A DNA stretch of 6,269 nucleotides from JAODBQ01 sp038213195 (lineage in GTDB: Bacteria; Actinomycetota; Acidimicrobiia; Acidimicrobiales; Ilumatobacteraceae), in assembly GCA_038213195.1 (NCBI GenBank), contig JBBQTN010000281.1, positions 1-6,269 of the forward strand, written 5' to 3'. Positions within the stretch are counted from its first letter, which is position 1. Every line of letters starts with the position of its first letter. The notes below the pieces were generated by a model that saw only the letters and a list, made by a program, of their open reading frames with translations, was not told the origin of the DNA and searched no databases. This document shows positions 1-5,792 of the stretch, in pieces. The position numbers were made by a program, and so were the translations under genes.

Positions 1-274
1 ATCTTCGCCGAGACCCGCCCACTGGCCCAGGAGTGGACGTACCGGTTCCTCGGCGCTGCCGTCGCCCACCACCACGACGACCGCCACGCGACCCCGCTCC
101 TCGCCGACCTTCCCGCGGCCGGCTCGGTCCCCCCGGGACCACCGACGACAGCCGAGGTACGCGCCTGGGCGCGCGGGGAATGACGATCGCGGATCGCTGT
201 CGACTTCACCCGAGGTCTGGGCGACCTACCGAGAAGCCATGCGGTCGCCGGTTCCGTCCTCGACGTTCCAGTAG
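1..274 (+). pseudogene. 3' remnant of ERCC4-nuclease/Lsr2-like DNA-binding protein, frameshifted
   Basis: The left edge cuts into this gene. Frame 1 reads ETRPLAQEWTYRFLGAA followed by a Pro-rich linker and AEVRAWARG, then stops at TGA 181-183. From memory, this order (ETR-LAxEWTYRFL, linker, AEVRAWAR) is typical of actinobacterial proteins that join an ERCC4-type nuclease domain to a C-terminal Lsr2 DNA-binding domain. The rest of an Lsr2-like tail is present but in other frames: MTIADR at 180-197 in frame 3, then DRGSLSTSPEVWATYREAM at 185-241 in frame 2, ending at TAG 272-274. Restoring it needs two frame changes, so the gene appears broken, or these bases carry indel errors. The nuclease catalytic part lies outside the window. 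If instead it ends at 183, it would be a shortened protein without most of the Lsr2 tail. The family call is moderately sure; the pseudogene call depends on the tail being real. Confidence 0.55.
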
Positions 275-694
275 CGCTGACGGCGGGTTCGGTCCCGCTT
301 CCGGTTGCATCACGAGTCTTGAGCAACCCGTCGCACGGGCTGAAGATCAGTCGTCTGGCGGACTCGGGTTCGCACACTGCTGAACGCGAGCGTCGCCCTC
401 GCGCACGGCGGCCCCGCGATGGGAGGTGGCAACTCGTTCAAGTCCCCCGCGCACGGCGAAGCCCCTGGTCAGGAGGTTGTTCCCGCCGCGAAACCGCTGC
501 TCTACCCGCGTGTGCGCAACTCATGTCGAACGGGCTGTGTTGCAGGTCTGTTTGAATGAAAGCTCGGCGATTTCGGAACGTGGCTGAGAGCGGTCGCCCT
601 CAAGCATGACCGCCCCGTGGGCGGCGGTGATCGGCAAAGTGTCGACGTCGACGTCGTTGACGAGGCTCACCTCCTGGTGGCACGGAGCGTGCGT
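275..694. other. Intergenic region with no convincing gene
   Basis: Plus-strand frames here give Arg/Pro/Ser-rich translations without domain character or ribosome binding sites. A minus-strand open frame (521-703) is the only one with biased codons, and it is treated as doubtful. Small structures present are a hairpin CCGCCC-CGT-GGGCGG at 610-624 with no T-run, and a 12-base palindrome at 641-652. I see no tRNA, repeat array or insertion sequence ends. Confidence 0.5.
641..652. repeat. Perfect 12-bp palindrome GTCGACGTCGAC
   Basis: The sequence GTCGACGTCGAC equals its own reverse complement and is followed by a further CGTCG unit. It lies 61 bases before the antitoxin start. It could be a distal regulator site, but simple CG-rich repeats of this sort are common in high-GC DNA. 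The palindrome is certain; a function is not. Confidence 0.45.
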
Positions 695-725
695 CCGTGG
701 CATGATGCCCGCATGGATGCCACGG
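695..725. promoter_or_regulatory. Nested palindromic operator over the vapBC start
   Basis: CCGTGGCAT at 695-703 is matched exactly by its reverse complement ATGCCACGG at 717-725, with a 13-base spacer. Inside lie two smaller palindromes: GGCAT-G-ATGCC at 699-709 and GCAT-GG-ATGC at 711-720. They are about one helical turn apart, centre to centre. The array covers the predicted -10 box and the antitoxin start codon. AbrB-fold antitoxins are dimers that bind such sites with their toxins to repress their own promoter, so this is very probably the autoregulatory operator. The symmetry is seen directly; the binding is inferred. Confidence 0.75.
701..713 (+). promoter_or_regulatory. Candidate -10 box of a leaderless vapBC promoter
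   Basis: CATGAT at 701-706 resembles the actinobacterial -10 hexamer (A at position 2, T at position 6). It lies 6 bases before the ATG at 713, which would put the transcript start on or next to the A of the start codon. No Shine-Dalgarno-like sequence lies within 15 bases of that ATG, which fits a leaderless transcript. The -35 region (TGGCAC at 678-683, 17-base spacer) is poor. The evidence is suggestive only. Confidence 0.4.
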
Positions 726-955
726 TGGTTGTTGGTCGGCAGGGTCGGGTGGTGATCCCGGTGGATGTGCGCACCGCGCTCGGTCTGGTGGCCGGTGACC
801 GCCTCCACGTCCATGTCTCCGGGAACCGACTGATTTTGGAGCGTCAGCGCGGTGCGGCGGCAGAGTTGCGCGGGTTGGCGTCTGACGTCGCGAGGAGTCG
901 ATCGTTGGTGGACGAGCTGTTGGCGGAGCGTCGTCTGGCTGCGGCCACTGAATGA
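713..955 (+). CDS. vapB: AbrB-family antitoxin, VapB type
   Basis: This 80-residue protein is the antitoxin of a type II toxin-antitoxin module. It should neutralise the downstream PIN ribonuclease by direct binding and repress the operon. Residues 4-46 form an AbrB/MazE swapped-hairpin DNA-binding domain, with GRVVIPVDVRTALGL and the GDRLHVHVSGNRLILE strand pair typical of the fold. Residues 47-80 are a charged, helical tail (ending ELLAERRLAAATE) of the kind that occupies the toxin active-site groove. The start at 713 is chosen because the fold begins a few residues later; the open frame reaches back to 617, but that stretch has no domain and would bury the operator. The stop overlaps the toxin start as ATGA. 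It is expected to be autorepressed through the palindromes at 695-725. The AbrB fold is sure; the VapB name follows from the partner. Confidence 0.88.
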   Translation: MDATVVVGRQGRVVIPVDVRTALGLVAGDRLHVHVSGNRLILERQRGAAAELRGLASDVARSRSLVDELLAERRLAAATE

Positions 956-1332
956 CGGTCTTGGATGCGTCCGCTGTCCTTGCGCTCCTCCACGACGAGC
1001 CCGGTGCGGAGGTGGTGATGGCAGTACTTCACGCAGCGAGCCTGGGCACGGCGAGCCTGGCCGAGGTGATCGGCAAGCTCGTCGACGCCGACAGCGACGT
1101 CAGCAGATTGCGTGAGCTGCTCACAGCGGCGGGGGTCACCATTCAGCCGGTGCGCGAGGAGGACGCTGAGCTGGCCGGCGCGATGCGCGCGCTCGTCGGC
1201 GGCCGCACACTCTCACTGGGCGACCGGTGCTGCCTCGCGCTCACGGTGCGCAGTACACCGGCAGAGGTCCTGACCGCGGACCGGGCTTGGGCCGACCTGG
1301 ACCTGCCGATACGCGTCCGCCTGATCCGGTAG
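952..1332 (+). CDS. vapC: PIN-domain ribonuclease toxin, VapC type
   Basis: This 126-residue protein is a single PIN domain, the usual length for VapC toxins, which are Mg-dependent endoribonucleases that cleave tRNA, rRNA or other RNA and stop growth. The acidic metal-binding residues are in their expected places: D5 in TVLDASAVLALL, E38 in TASLAEVIGKL, D91 in LSLGDRCCLAL and D110 in VLTADRAWADL. The protein therefore looks catalytically intact. It starts at the ATG inside the ATGA overlap with the antitoxin and has no ribosome binding site of its own, so translation is probably coupled, as is usual for these pairs. The target RNA cannot be told from sequence. The module lies between two decayed genes, which fits a mobile or stabilising role in an accessory island. 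Confidence 0.93.
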   Translation: MTVLDASAVLALLHDEPGAEVVMAVLHAASLGTASLAEVIGKLVDADSDVSRLRELLTAAGVTIQPVREEDAELAGAMRALVGGRTLSLGDRCCLALTVRSTPAEVLTADRAWADLDLPIRVRLIR

Positions 1333-1559
1333 CCGATCCGCTGCATGGAAGTACTTGAGACCCACACACGGGCCAACCCACCTTCGAAAGCCCCTCGAAG
1401 AGGCATTCGTTCGATGGTCGCCATCGAGAGGGTGTTCGCTGTCACCGAAGCGATGGCTCCCGCCGACCGGCTGCGAGCTGATCCGTGTGCTGCGCAGTCC
1501 TGTTGGGTGCTTCCGTTGGTCCCTGCAGAGATCGCGAAGCTTGCGCTGCCACAGGCTCG
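1333..1559. other. Gap after vapC with no recognisable gene
   Basis: No frame gives a convincing protein here. Frame 2 carries a short ELIRVLRSPVGC stretch near 1478-1513, and frame 1 carries VLPLVPAEIAKLALPQA near 1507-1557. These may be the most eroded 5' part of the decayed gene that follows. A small hairpin, CTTCGA (1382-1387) pairing with TCGAAG (1395-1400), could end vapBC transcription, but it lacks a T-run and is weak. Confidence 0.4.
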
Positions 1560-2710
1560 GGCGTGCCGACGTTGCTGCGTCTTGTCGAGCGGACGGTGCG
1601 CGATGAGCTCGACGCTCAGCTGGCGAACCGGACGCTCGGGTCGATCGACGATCACCGGGCACACGCGACCGTCGAGCGGTGACCTACGCCTCGACGCTCG
1701 GACGGCGCGTGCTGGGCGGGTCAGACCGGCGGCGGGCAGCGACCTGCGTTCGTCGCCCCGGCGGTCGCCGCTCGTCGGGCTGAGCTACGGGCGCATCCGC
1801 CAGCTGCGCGTCGTCGCCGAGCGGTCGGTGATCGCTGCGTCGGTCCTCGGGCCGACCGTTGATGCCGTCGTCGCCAGCTGGCCGTCCACCTCGGCGCTGT
1901 TGTGCCGCTCAGCGATCTGCAGTCGTTGGTGGCGATGTTCGGGTCGGCGACGATGGACGATCCTGCGACCCTGCTGGCGGTGTGGTTGGCTGCTTCGTAG
2001 CTGCCGGTCGCGGGGCATTCGGGTTGGTTGTCGCCACGGCCGAACGACCTGCTCATCGACACGCGTGATCTGCTCCGCGGTGCTGGTGGTGTGCACGACC
2101 ACGACGCGGTCGTGGACGACCTGACCCGCCTGGGGGTCACACTGCACTGGGCCGAGGGGTGGCTGAACACGCAACTCGTGCGTGTCGACGACGGCGTGGT
2201 GGTGCACCTGGAGGGCCGTCCCACCTCGATCGCGGAACGTGTGCTCGAGTCCACCGGTCGGGCGATGAGCTCGACCGAGTTGCAGCGGTGGATGCCCGAT
2301 GCGTCGTCAGAACACAGGCTTGCCGCCGATCTGCGCCGGTCACCGCAGTTCATCGAGACCGCGCCCGGTCAGTGGGAGCTCGCCGACTGGGGCCGTCCGC
2401 CACGTTGTGCGCCTCGAATGCTTGGTGACGAACGCCGTGGTCGCCGGCGGTGTCAACCGCACCTCGCAAGAACTTGCCACTCTCCTCGCCCACAGGCCGG
2501 GCAAGCCGCTGCGGTACCCGACCCGGTTCGGTCCGTTGACGATCACCTACGACGGCGAGCACGTGGAACGTGGATCGACACGACCGATTCGTCCTTGCCT
2601 GCGGCGCTGAGCTCGGCGAGACCCTTGTGTTCCTCATCGATCTGCGCAATGAGTCGGCTGCTGTCGAGGTCGTTGCCGGATCCACTCGGGCCGGCTGCGG
2701 ACACCCCGGC
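1560..2710 (+). pseudogene. Decayed sigma-70-region-4-like / winged-HTH DNA-binding protein
   Basis: Protein-like pieces follow one another along the plus strand but change frame repeatedly. TLLRLVERTVRDELDAQLA appears in frame 3 (about 1575-1630) and TLGRRVLGGSD in frame 2 (about 1694-1730). VGLSYGRIRQLRVVAERSV follows in frame 1 (1774-1830) and resembles the recognition helix of sigma region 4. From 1863 frame 3 runs through LAVHLGAVVPLSDLQSLVAM and DPATLLAVWLAAS, meets TAG at 1998-2000, and continues open. Its later part is a winged-HTH-like unit (2226-2390, including SIAERVLESTGRAMSSTELQ and APGQWELADW). Frame 1 carries VRLECLVTNAVVAGGVNRTS and RYPTRFGPLTITYDG (about 2410-2550). Frame 2 ends with LGETLVFLIDLRNESAAVEVV (about 2610-2675). 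The order recalls actinobacterial sigma-like HTH proteins, from memory. About five frame changes plus a nonsense codon point to real decay. The exact ends are uncertain. Confidence 0.6.
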
Positions 2711-2757
2711 TCAGGAGTGTGCGTGTGCCAAGCTTGGAGCAGTCCCGAACGAACAAC

Positions 2758-2762
2758 AGGAG
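2758..2762 (+). promoter_or_regulatory. Ribosome binding site deciding the GTG start at 2771
   Basis: AGGAG at 2758-2762 lies 8 bases before GTG 2771. This is the best Shine-Dalgarno match in the right-hand half of the window. It favours GTG 2771 over the earlier in-frame starts, which fall inside the decayed upstream gene. Confidence 0.7.
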
Positions 2763-2770
2763 TCTCGCGA

Positions 2771-3553
2771 GTGGAATCGACCAGCCTCGAAGAGGCCCTC
2801 GCCCAGTTCGAACGCGATGCCGCAGCGGCCGCCAAGACGCTGGCAGCTGCGACGCGCGAGGTGAAGAAGCTCGAGGCCGCCGCTGCGGTCGGCGATCTGC
2901 GTGCTCTGCGCAGCGGCGCCGACGCGTCGGCACGGTTGAGTGAGCACGCCATGCAGGCGGTTCGCGAGCTGTGCGCCAGCTGGCAGTTCGACGAAGCGGC
3001 GTACTTCGACGAGGGCGGGTTTACCAAAGAGGTGCTCGCGCTCGCCGCCGAGGAGGGGCTCAGGGCCTTCGAGTCGGACGAGCGTCTGCTGAGCTACCCG
3101 GCGATCGTGCGGATCGTCGCTGCCGAAGCGAGCGTGTTGATCGACAAGACGCGTGATCGTCGCGTGCGACCGTCGGTGCTGGTGCGCACGCTGAAGGCGT
3201 TGCAGCAGCGGCCGCCACGGTTCAAGGCGGAGGCGTTCCTCGAATCCCTCGCCAACGCCTACGATCTCGTGGTCGGCACCGCCGGCCGCCGGCCCGAGAG
3301 CACCGAGAAGCTGCTTGACATCTACATGGTGCTGACGCTGATGCCGGGCGCGGCTCGCGACTACACGAAGCAGGAGTTCGCTCGCGACTTGTACCTGCTC
3401 GACCAGAGCGGCGTCGTCACCACGAAAGCGGGGCGCAAGCTCAGCCTGCCAGCCAGTGCGCTGACCCGCGGTGCCGGCGTGCTGACCACCGTGACCCGCA
3501 ACGGTCAGGCCAAGGTCTACGCCGGGATCCGGTTCGCGGAGCCGCTTCGATGA
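2771..3553 (+). CDS. Unrecognised 260-residue protein, first gene of the BrxD operon
   Basis: I do not recognise a named family. From the GTG at 2771 it has 260 residues. Residues 4-65 are Ala/Glu/Lys-rich and helical, probably a coiled coil. Residues 70-215 are well-ordered and look conserved: WQFDEAAYFDEGGFTKEVL (71-89), FESDERLLSYPAIVRIV (100-116), RVRPSVLVRTLKALQQRPPRF (131-151), LLDIYMVLTLMPGAARDYTK (181-200) and FARDLYLLDQSG (203-214). The C-terminus (about 219-258) is a beta-rich stretch ending KVYAGIRF. There is no signal peptide, membrane segment or obvious catalytic motif, so it is a soluble cytoplasmic protein, perhaps a structural or adaptor subunit. The open frame extends back to 2570, but those residues belong to the decayed gene. 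Its stop overlaps the next start as ATGA, which ties it to the ATPase genes. It is certainly coding; its role is unknown. Confidence 0.85.
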   Translation: MESTSLEEALAQFERDAAAAAKTLAAATREVKKLEAAAAVGDLRALRSGADASARLSEHAMQAVRELCASWQFDEAAYFDEGGFTKEVLALAAEEGLRAFESDERLLSYPAIVRIVAAEASVLIDKTRDRRVRPSVLVRTLKALQQRPPRFKAEAFLESLANAYDLVVGTAGRRPESTEKLLDIYMVLTLMPGAARDYTKQEFARDLYLLDQSGVVTTKAGRKLSLPASALTRGAGVLTTVTRNGQAKVYAGIRFAEPLR

Positions 3554-4530
3554 GCACGCCAACCGAGTACATCGACTTCCTCGATCTCGAGTACCTGTCG
3601 AGCTACGTCGCCGAAGGCGGGGCGGCGGTGAAGTTCGTCGTCCCTGAAAGCGACGACGACGCTCAGCGTTGCAGCGATGGGCTGCTCGCTGCCGCAACCG
3701 TCCACGGATACCTGTGGGTGCGCGTCGATGCGGTCACCACACGGATCCACCTGATGGATCAGGTGTTCTTCGACGTGGCCCGTCAGGTCGATTGGGGTTC
3801 GCTCGCGCGGCGCGCCGTTCGTCTCGCCGCCACGGCGGCGGGGTATCCACCGGCGCCCGAGCCAACGTCGGGCACCGAGGCCTCCGCTGATCCGCTGACC
3901 ATTGATCAGCTCGCCGCCCTCCACGAGGTGGATGTCAACGAGCTGAGCCGCGACATCAACCGTGTTCTGCAACAGCGGATCATCCACGACTACGCGATGA
4001 CGCTGGAGCTGCGTGTCGCGATGCTGCGCCTGTGCCAGGCGGAGCTGGCCACCGGGCAGGTCACCGAGGCCGAACGTGACGCCATCCTGGCATGGCTACG
4101 CGGCGAGCTGCGTCAGATGTCGAGGCTCCGGTCGGCGACGATCTTCCGCCGGATCGGCCGTCACAACGCTCGTTCGATGCTGTTCTCGCTCGCCCATTGG
4201 CTCAACGCCACCGGCCACACCGGCCTGGTGCTGGAGCTGGACATCCGCCGCCTCGGCTTTGCCCGGCGGCCACTGCCGGAGGAGCGCACCGGGCTGTATT
4301 ACACGAAGGCTGCCCTGCTCGACGCGTACGAGCTGCTCCGCCAGTTCGTCGACAACACCGACGAGCTGAGCAACTGTGCGGTCGTCGTGATCGCCGCACC
4401 CGAGTTCCTCACCGACGACACCAGGGGCCTCTCCGCGTACCAGGCGTTGAAGCTGCGAGTCGACACCGAGGTGCGCGATCGCACACTCACCAACCCATTC
4501 GCGTCGTTGGTCCGGGTGAGCGCCGCATGA
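3550..4530 (+). CDS. BrxD-like pseudo-ATPase lacking a P-loop
   Basis: This 326-residue protein has the outline of the BrxD/DUF2791 ATPase fold but no Walker A. Where the next gene has its P-loop, residues 24-50 read strand-loop-helix with AAVKFVVPESDDDAQRCSD: no GxxxxGK[ST]. The strand and following segment (GYLWVRVDAVTTRIHLMDQ, 53-71) parallel the equivalent part of the downstream ATPase. At the Walker B position, TGHTGLVLELDIRRLG (221-236) keeps one Asp but no DE pair. LLDAYELLRQFVDNTDEL (256-273) and CAVVVIAAPEFL (276-287) match the region after Walker B. The C-terminus has LSAYQALKLRVDTEVRD and NPFASLVRV. It probably binds the active ATPase as a regulatory or structural partner (inference). 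It starts in an ATGA overlap, with GGAG at 3538-3541 eight bases before the ATG, and ends in an ATGA overlap with brxD. No frameshift is seen. Confidence 0.8.
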   Translation: MSTPTEYIDFLDLEYLSSYVAEGGAAVKFVVPESDDDAQRCSDGLLAAATVHGYLWVRVDAVTTRIHLMDQVFFDVARQVDWGSLARRAVRLAATAAGYPPAPEPTSGTEASADPLTIDQLAALHEVDVNELSRDINRVLQQRIIHDYAMTLELRVAMLRLCQAELATGQVTEAERDAILAWLRGELRQMSRLRSATIFRRIGRHNARSMLFSLAHWLNATGHTGLVLELDIRRLGFARRPLPEERTGLYYTKAALLDAYELLRQFVDNTDELSNCAVVVIAAPEFLTDDTRGLSAYQALKLRVDTEVRDRTLTNPFASLVRVSAA

Positions 4531-5774
4531 ACCTGACCCCGCTCCAGGCACGTCGGGCGCTTGAGGCGCTGCGCAGCGGTGTCCCGAGTCATGACGCAGT
4601 CGCCGCGCTCGGCTCACTGCAGACCGCCGTCGACGACCGATTCGTCCAGTTGCTGGACGCGGTGGTCGACCCGGACCGTACGGAGCCGGCAGGCGGGATG
4701 CTCATTGGCGGCGGTTTCGGATCCGGCAAGAGCCACGCCCTCGAGTACCTTGCGGCCCGGGCACTCCGGGCGAACTTCGTCGTCTCCAAGGTGGTCATCT
4801 CCAAGGAGACCGGCCTGCATGACCCCGCCAAGGTGCTGCGCGCCGCGGTCGACGAAGCCCGGGTTCCTGGGCGGGTGGGATCGGCGATCGACGAGATCGT
4901 CGCCGCGTTGCGCACCAACTCGGCGGAGTACGCCGAGATGTACCGCTGGGTGCACACTGACGACGCCCCCGTCAACCGGCTGTTCGCGGCGACGTTGTTC
5001 GTCCACGACTCCGCCCGCGGAGATGCTGAGTTCGCGGATCGGATCATCCGCTTCTGGGCCGGAGATCCGCTGCCGATGCCCGAGCTTCGCCGCCGGCTGC
5101 GTGAGGTCGGCGCAGCCGGCGTGTACAAGCTCACCGCCGTCAAGGAACGCGAGCTGGCGGTACAGCGGTTCCGCTTCCTGTCGCGGCTGATCCGGGCGGC
5201 GGGATTCGCCGGGTGGATCGTCCTGCTCGACGAGGTCGAGCTGATCGGGCGCTACTCGACCCTGCAACGCGCCAAATCGTACGCGGAGATCAACCGCTGG
5301 GTGCGCGGCGACCGCGACGACCCGGGTGCTCCGCTCGCCGCCGTGTTGACCACCGTCGAGGACTTCGAAGCACAGGTGCTCGTCGGCAAGAACGACGTCG
5401 AGTTGATCCCGAAGCGACTGAGACTGAAAGGCACCGCGGACAGCGAGTCGCTGGCTAGCTCCGCCGAGGCCGGGATGCGGGTGATCGAGCGCCAGCAGAT
5501 CGCTCTGCAACCGCCCGATCGCGACGCCCTGGATCGCACGTATCGCGCATTGAAAGAGCTCCACGCAACCGCCCACCAGTGGCACGCCCCCGACGTCGAA
5601 GGGCTCGAGCGGCTGCCGTCGAACCGGATGCGCCAGTACGTACGGGCGTGGATCAACGAATGGGACCTCAGCCGGCTGCATCCGGACTACCGGCCCGACT
5701 CGGTGGTCACCGATGTGCGCGTCGACTACACCGAAGACGCCGACCTCGAGGGGTCGGGCGACGACGCGTCCTGA
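4527..5774 (+). CDS. brxD: BrxD-type P-loop ATPase (DUF2791 family)
   Basis: This 415-residue P-loop ATPase is of the BREX-associated BrxD family, close to the usual length of about 420-450. Walker A is GGFGSGKS at 62-69, following MLIGG. Walker B is WIVLLDEVELIG at 230-241, with D235 and E236. A sensor-like strand APLAAVLTTVEDFE lies at 268-281. The C-terminal RMRQYVRAWINEWD (367-380) is a family hallmark. The tail (400-415) is acidic and probably flexible. All catalytic residues expected for hydrolysis are present. In BREX and related loci these ATPases are thought to power or gate DNA recognition of phage; their exact action is not settled. The start at 4527 lies in an ATGA overlap with the preceding gene and gives the natural N-terminus NLTPLQARRALEALRSG; the earlier in-frame region is out-of-frame coding for the upstream gene. 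The call is sure at family level. Confidence 0.9.
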   Translation: MNLTPLQARRALEALRSGVPSHDAVAALGSLQTAVDDRFVQLLDAVVDPDRTEPAGGMLIGGGFGSGKSHALEYLAARALRANFVVSKVVISKETGLHDPAKVLRAAVDEARVPGRVGSAIDEIVAALRTNSAEYAEMYRWVHTDDAPVNRLFAATLFVHDSARGDAEFADRIIRFWAGDPLPMPELRRRLREVGAAGVYKLTAVKERELAVQRFRFLSRLIRAAGFAGWIVLLDEVELIGRYSTLQRAKSYAEINRWVRGDRDDPGAPLAAVLTTVEDFEAQVLVGKNDVELIPKRLRLKGTADSESLASSAEAGMRVIERQQIALQPPDRDALDRTYRALKELHATAHQWHAPDVEGLERLPSNRMRQYVRAWINEWDLSRLHPDYRPDSVVTDVRVDYTEDADLEGSGDDAS

Positions 5775-5792
5775 TCGCTGGTCGACGACGAC

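Noticed and set aside
435..455. GTTCAAGTCCCCC, resembling a tRNA T-arm and a possible integration site
   Set aside because: The bases before the loop (ACTCG) do not pair with those after it, and no acceptor, D or anticodon arm can be built around it.
610..624. Hairpin CCGCCC-CGT-GGGCGG as a terminator
   Set aside because: It is a 6-bp stem with a 3-base loop, no T-run, and no intact gene reading into it; such stems are common by chance in high-GC DNA.
617..712. Longer antitoxin starting at 617
   Set aside because: The extra 32 residues have no domain character, and the AbrB fold begins right after ATG 713, where the operator and -10 box also lie.
1382..1404. Hairpin CTTCGA...TCGAAG downstream of vapC as a terminator
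   Set aside because: The stem is only 6 bp with a 7-base loop and no T-run; the position is sensible but the support is too weak to list as a terminator.
2570..2770. Longer form of the 260-residue protein starting at 2570
   Set aside because: The added residues look like the end of the decayed upstream gene, and AGGAG is correctly spaced before GTG 2771.
2350..3697. Long minus-strand open frames opposite the first operon gene
   Set aside because: They are mirror frames of a high-GC coding sequence, rich in Arg/Ser/Ala, with no domains or start signals.
4096..5681. Long minus-strand open frames opposite the ATPase genes
   Set aside because: They are shadows of the two plus-strand ATPases, whose motifs and overlaps are clear.
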